From Desulfovibrio sp. Marseille-P6017 (lineage in GTDB: Bacteria; Bacillota_A; Clostridia; Peptostreptococcales; Peptostreptococcaceae), in assembly GCA_900604495.1 (NCBI GenBank), contig UWOR01000003.1, positions 124,001-188,000 on the forward strand: a stretch of 64,000 nt of DNA, written 5' to 3'. Below the pieces are notes generated by a model, which did not search any database, was not told the origin of the DNA, and was given only the letters and a program-made list of their open reading frames with translations. Position 1 is the stretch's first letter. Each line of letters starts with the position of its first letter. Shown piece after piece: positions 61,933-64,000 of this stretch. The position numbers and the translations under genes were made by a program.

Positions 61933-62598
61933 ATGAATAGAAGCATAGAAAATCCTATGTCAGCAATTTTTAAATGTCTAGCTACATCTGTATTATTTAT
62001 GTTCATAGGTTTTATGTTTGGACAGATATTTATACCGGTTAGTTTTGCATATTATGCAAATATGATATTTACTTTTTTAATGATAGGACTTTTAATAATG
62101 TCTTTATTATCAAGAAAAAATATAATTCCTAGAAGCTTTTCTATGAATTTTGTTTATGCATTTACTTTTATTGATGGTATTCTTACATATCCATTATTAC
62201 AATATTATTTAGAGGATTTAGGGACAGGTGTATTTACATCCATATTGGTTGCATCAATAGCGTTATTTGCAGTATTAGCTAAATTATCAAGTAGAAAAGA
62301 AGCTGGACATTATCTGGGACTAGGAAGTATATTATTCGCTGGACTTATAGGTATACTAATAGCATTGATAATTAATATATTTATAGGGGGAGCAATGCTT
62401 AGTTTATTAATAAGCATAGTGGGTGTAGTAATATTTTCTGGCTATGTTCTTTATGATATAAGTTTAATAAAGCATGAGATAGAAAATGGTGAAATAAGAG
62501 AAAAGAATGATCTCTCTCTACATGTTTTAAACCTTTACTTAGACTTTATTAATATATTACTAGATTTATTGAATATAGCATCAATTTTAGATGATTAA
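61933..62598 (+). CDS. Bax inhibitor-1/YccA family membrane protein
   Basis: A 221-residue protein with seven hydrophobic segments and the family signature near the C-terminus (VIFSGYVLYDISLIKHEIENG, then LYLDFINILLDLLNI). Bacterial members (YccA, YetJ) are linked to calcium leak or FtsH control. GGGAGGAGG gives a very strong ribosome binding site. Followed by a terminator, hence monocistronic. Whether it belongs to the element or the host is unclear. Confidence 0.85.
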   Translation: MNRSIENPMSAIFKCLATSVLFMFIGFMFGQIFIPVSFAYYANMIFTFLMIGLLIMSLLSRKNIIPRSFSMNFVYAFTFIDGILTYPLLQYYLEDLGTGVFTSILVASIALFAVLAKLSSRKEAGHYLGLGSILFAGLIGILIALIINIFIGGAMLSLLISIVGVVIFSGYVLYDISLIKHEIENGEIREKNDLSLHVLNLYLDFINILLDLLNIASILDD

Positions 62599-62611
62599 TA
62601 TATAATATTTT

Positions 62612-62668
62612 TATAGAGGTGGCTAAACCCAATTTTAAAATGATTGGTTAAGCTATCTCTATTTTTAT
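62612..62668 (+). terminator. Terminator after the BI-1 gene
   Basis: ATAGAGGTGGCTAAACCCAAT pairs imperfectly with ATTGGTTAAGCTATCTCTAT, then five T residues. Confidence 0.75.
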
Positions 62669-62720
62669 ACATATAATGTTATAATAATTATAGTATAAAT
62701 ATAACAAAGGGGTGTTTATT

Positions 62721-63725
62721 ATGATAACTAATGAAGATTATATAAGATATGAACCTATGGTATATAAGATTGCTAATAAATTTAAAAATAATATATATAA
62801 ATTAGAGATAGAGGATTTAGTTCAAATAGGGTCTATGGGTTTTATAAGAGGGTTTAATACATATGACGATACAAGGGATTGTAAAAAAGATACTTGGATA
62901 TATTCATGTATAAAGAGAGCTATATTAAGAGAATTTCAAAATTTAAAGAGAATAAAAAGACAATCTTTAGCTAATTCAATATCAATAGATACACCTATAG
63001 GTGGACTGGATGAGGATATAACAATAGCTGATACGATAGAAGATATAAATATAAATGTATCAGATGAAACTATAGATAAAATAACAATAGAAGCCTATAA
63101 AAAAGAAGTAAATATGATATTAAATGGAATAGAACATTATATTGCTTATGAAACCTTATTTACTGATAAGACATTAACTGAGGTATCAGCTTCAAAAGGA
63201 ATAGAATACTCAAAGGCAAAGCATATACAAAATAAAGCATTTAGAGAATTAAAGTTTAAGAGTAAATTAATACGTTCTAAGTATATGGAGTTAAAAGAGC
63301 AAGAGGCGGAGAATAACATAATTAATTTATATAAAGATCCTGCAAAATCAATTTATATTCATGAAATAAGCAAAGAATTAAGAAATAAATACAGACATGA
63401 GCTTGATGTTATAGATACTATACAAACTATATTTGATGGACTAGATACATATAAGAGGAATAAGGTTATACAAGGATTTATATTAAGTTTAGATGATATT
63501 GTAGAAGCTAAAGATCTATTTATATATAAAACTATTGCAGAAGGTAATAGAGCTTATCTAAAGGATAAATATAGCTTTAGTGATATTTATTTTGTGGAAG
63601 ATAGAATAAAAAATACTATTTCTAAAAATAAAGATTTAGTATATGATTTATGGATAAGTTTTAATGACAATTATAAAGAAGATTTAAATAATGAATTTGA
63701 TAAAAGTATTATTTTCGATAGATAG
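62721..63725 (+). CDS. Sigma-70-like factor with an extended C-terminus
   Basis: A 334-residue protein. The N-terminal ~90 residues match sigma-70 region 2: IEDLVQIGSMGFIRGFNTYDD and WIYSCIKRAILREFQNLKR. A sigma region-4-like helix-turn-helix follows (TLTEVSASKGIEYSKAKHIQNK near residues 155-176). The last ~140 residues are unlike usual sigma factors. AAAGGGG at 62706-62712 picks the ATG at 62721 over the GTG at 62712. It could be a phage late-gene regulator or a host alternative sigma factor. Confidence 0.72.
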   Translation: MITNEDYIRYEPMVYKIANKFKNNIYKLEIEDLVQIGSMGFIRGFNTYDDTRDCKKDTWIYSCIKRAILREFQNLKRIKRQSLANSISIDTPIGGLDEDITIADTIEDININVSDETIDKITIEAYKKEVNMILNGIEHYIAYETLFTDKTLTEVSASKGIEYSKAKHIQNKAFRELKFKSKLIRSKYMELKEQEAENNIINLYKDPAKSIYIHEISKELRNKYRHELDVIDTIQTIFDGLDTYKRNKVIQGFILSLDDIVEAKDLFIYKTIAEGNRAYLKDKYSFSDIYFVEDRIKNTISKNKDLVYDLWISFNDNYKEDLNNEFDKSIIFDR

Positions 63726-63863
63726 AGTAGTAGATAATAGTAATAATATTTTTAATAGTAATCAAGTTACCTTAGATATGATTTTAGGACTATAAAAATA
63801 TCTTCTATGGGTTACAGAGAGGTTTTGAATAATAAATAAGGTAATTATACCCATACATAGAGT

Positions 63864-63908
63864 TAAAAAAGAAACTAGGCTAAATAAATGGCTTAGTTTC
63901 TTTTTTAT
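63864..63908 (+). terminator. Terminator after the sigma-like gene
   Basis: AAAAAAGAAACTAGGC / GGCTTAGTTTCTTTTTT stem, T-rich after. The rest of 63726-64000 shows no ORF or RNA that I can support. Confidence 0.8.
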
Positions 63909-64000
63909 TTCGTTTCCATTTTTGGAATCGTTAATATTTATTTAATATCTAATGTTTTATTGAGGTATCAGAGATTGCATTTATTACGGTAAGGTTACGG

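Overview
The window looks like a chromosome segment of a low-GC, anaerobic Firmicute close to Clostridioides, Paraclostridium or Romboutsia (Peptostreptococcaceae). The reasons are the very AT-rich codon use (ATA and AGA favoured), strong GGAGG-type ribosome binding sites, ferredoxin-linked 2-oxoacid metabolism, and a backbone hslO - rpoN - cggR-gap-pgk-tpi-gpmI-eno ... secG-rnr-smpB-ssrA whose order I recall from Clostridioides difficile. The taxon is an inference; no rRNA gene is present.

Layout. (1) 0-10.8 kb: a methyltransferase, the Hsp33 chaperone, sigma-54, and the CggR-controlled lower-glycolysis operon, with a recognisable CggR operator. (2) 10.8-28 kb: an accessory block for sugar diacids and glycerate, holding two GntP-type permeases, two glycerate 2-kinases, a CdaR-type regulator, GarD, GudD, a DHDPS-family enzyme, GarR, a second enolase and two short pyruvate kinases. 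Together these could carry galactarate and glucarate through 5-keto-4-deoxyglucarate, tartronate semialdehyde, glycerate and 2-phosphoglycerate to pyruvate. (3) 28-35.8 kb: a TyrR-like sigma-54 activator, TyrR-box sites, a -24/-12 promoter, methionine gamma-lyase, a four-subunit 2-oxoacid:ferredoxin oxidoreductase and an NhaC-family transporter, which reads as a methionine-fermentation module. (4) 35.9-44.1 kb: a large DUF362-like protein with an EF-hand, then an AraC regulator / APC permease / beta-galactosidase segment bounded by 51-bp perfect direct repeats. (5) 44.1-51.7 kb: an ABC exporter pair, secG, an AEC transporter, rnr, smpB and tmRNA.

(6) 51.7 kb to the end: a mobile element (prophage or phage satellite) that appears to be integrated at the 3' end of ssrA. 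It has a tyrosine recombinase, divergent Xre regulators with repeated operators, an excisionase-like protein, a phage replication protein with iteron-like repeats inside its gene, DnaB, a J-domain protein and small unknown genes. A three-gene cassette lies between ssrA and the integrase: a GHKL-type ATPase, a STAS-like protein and a small membrane protein. It is the best candidate here for an undescribed system, possibly phage defence or partner-switch signalling. No second att copy was seen, so the element probably continues past the right edge.

The most informative non-coding signals are the TyrR boxes plus sigma-54 promoter, a 29-bp element shared by the gntP and garD promoters, the gene-conversion pattern between the two enolases, and the repeat sets around the integrase and in the replication gene. 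All calls come from reading the sequence; no database search was run.
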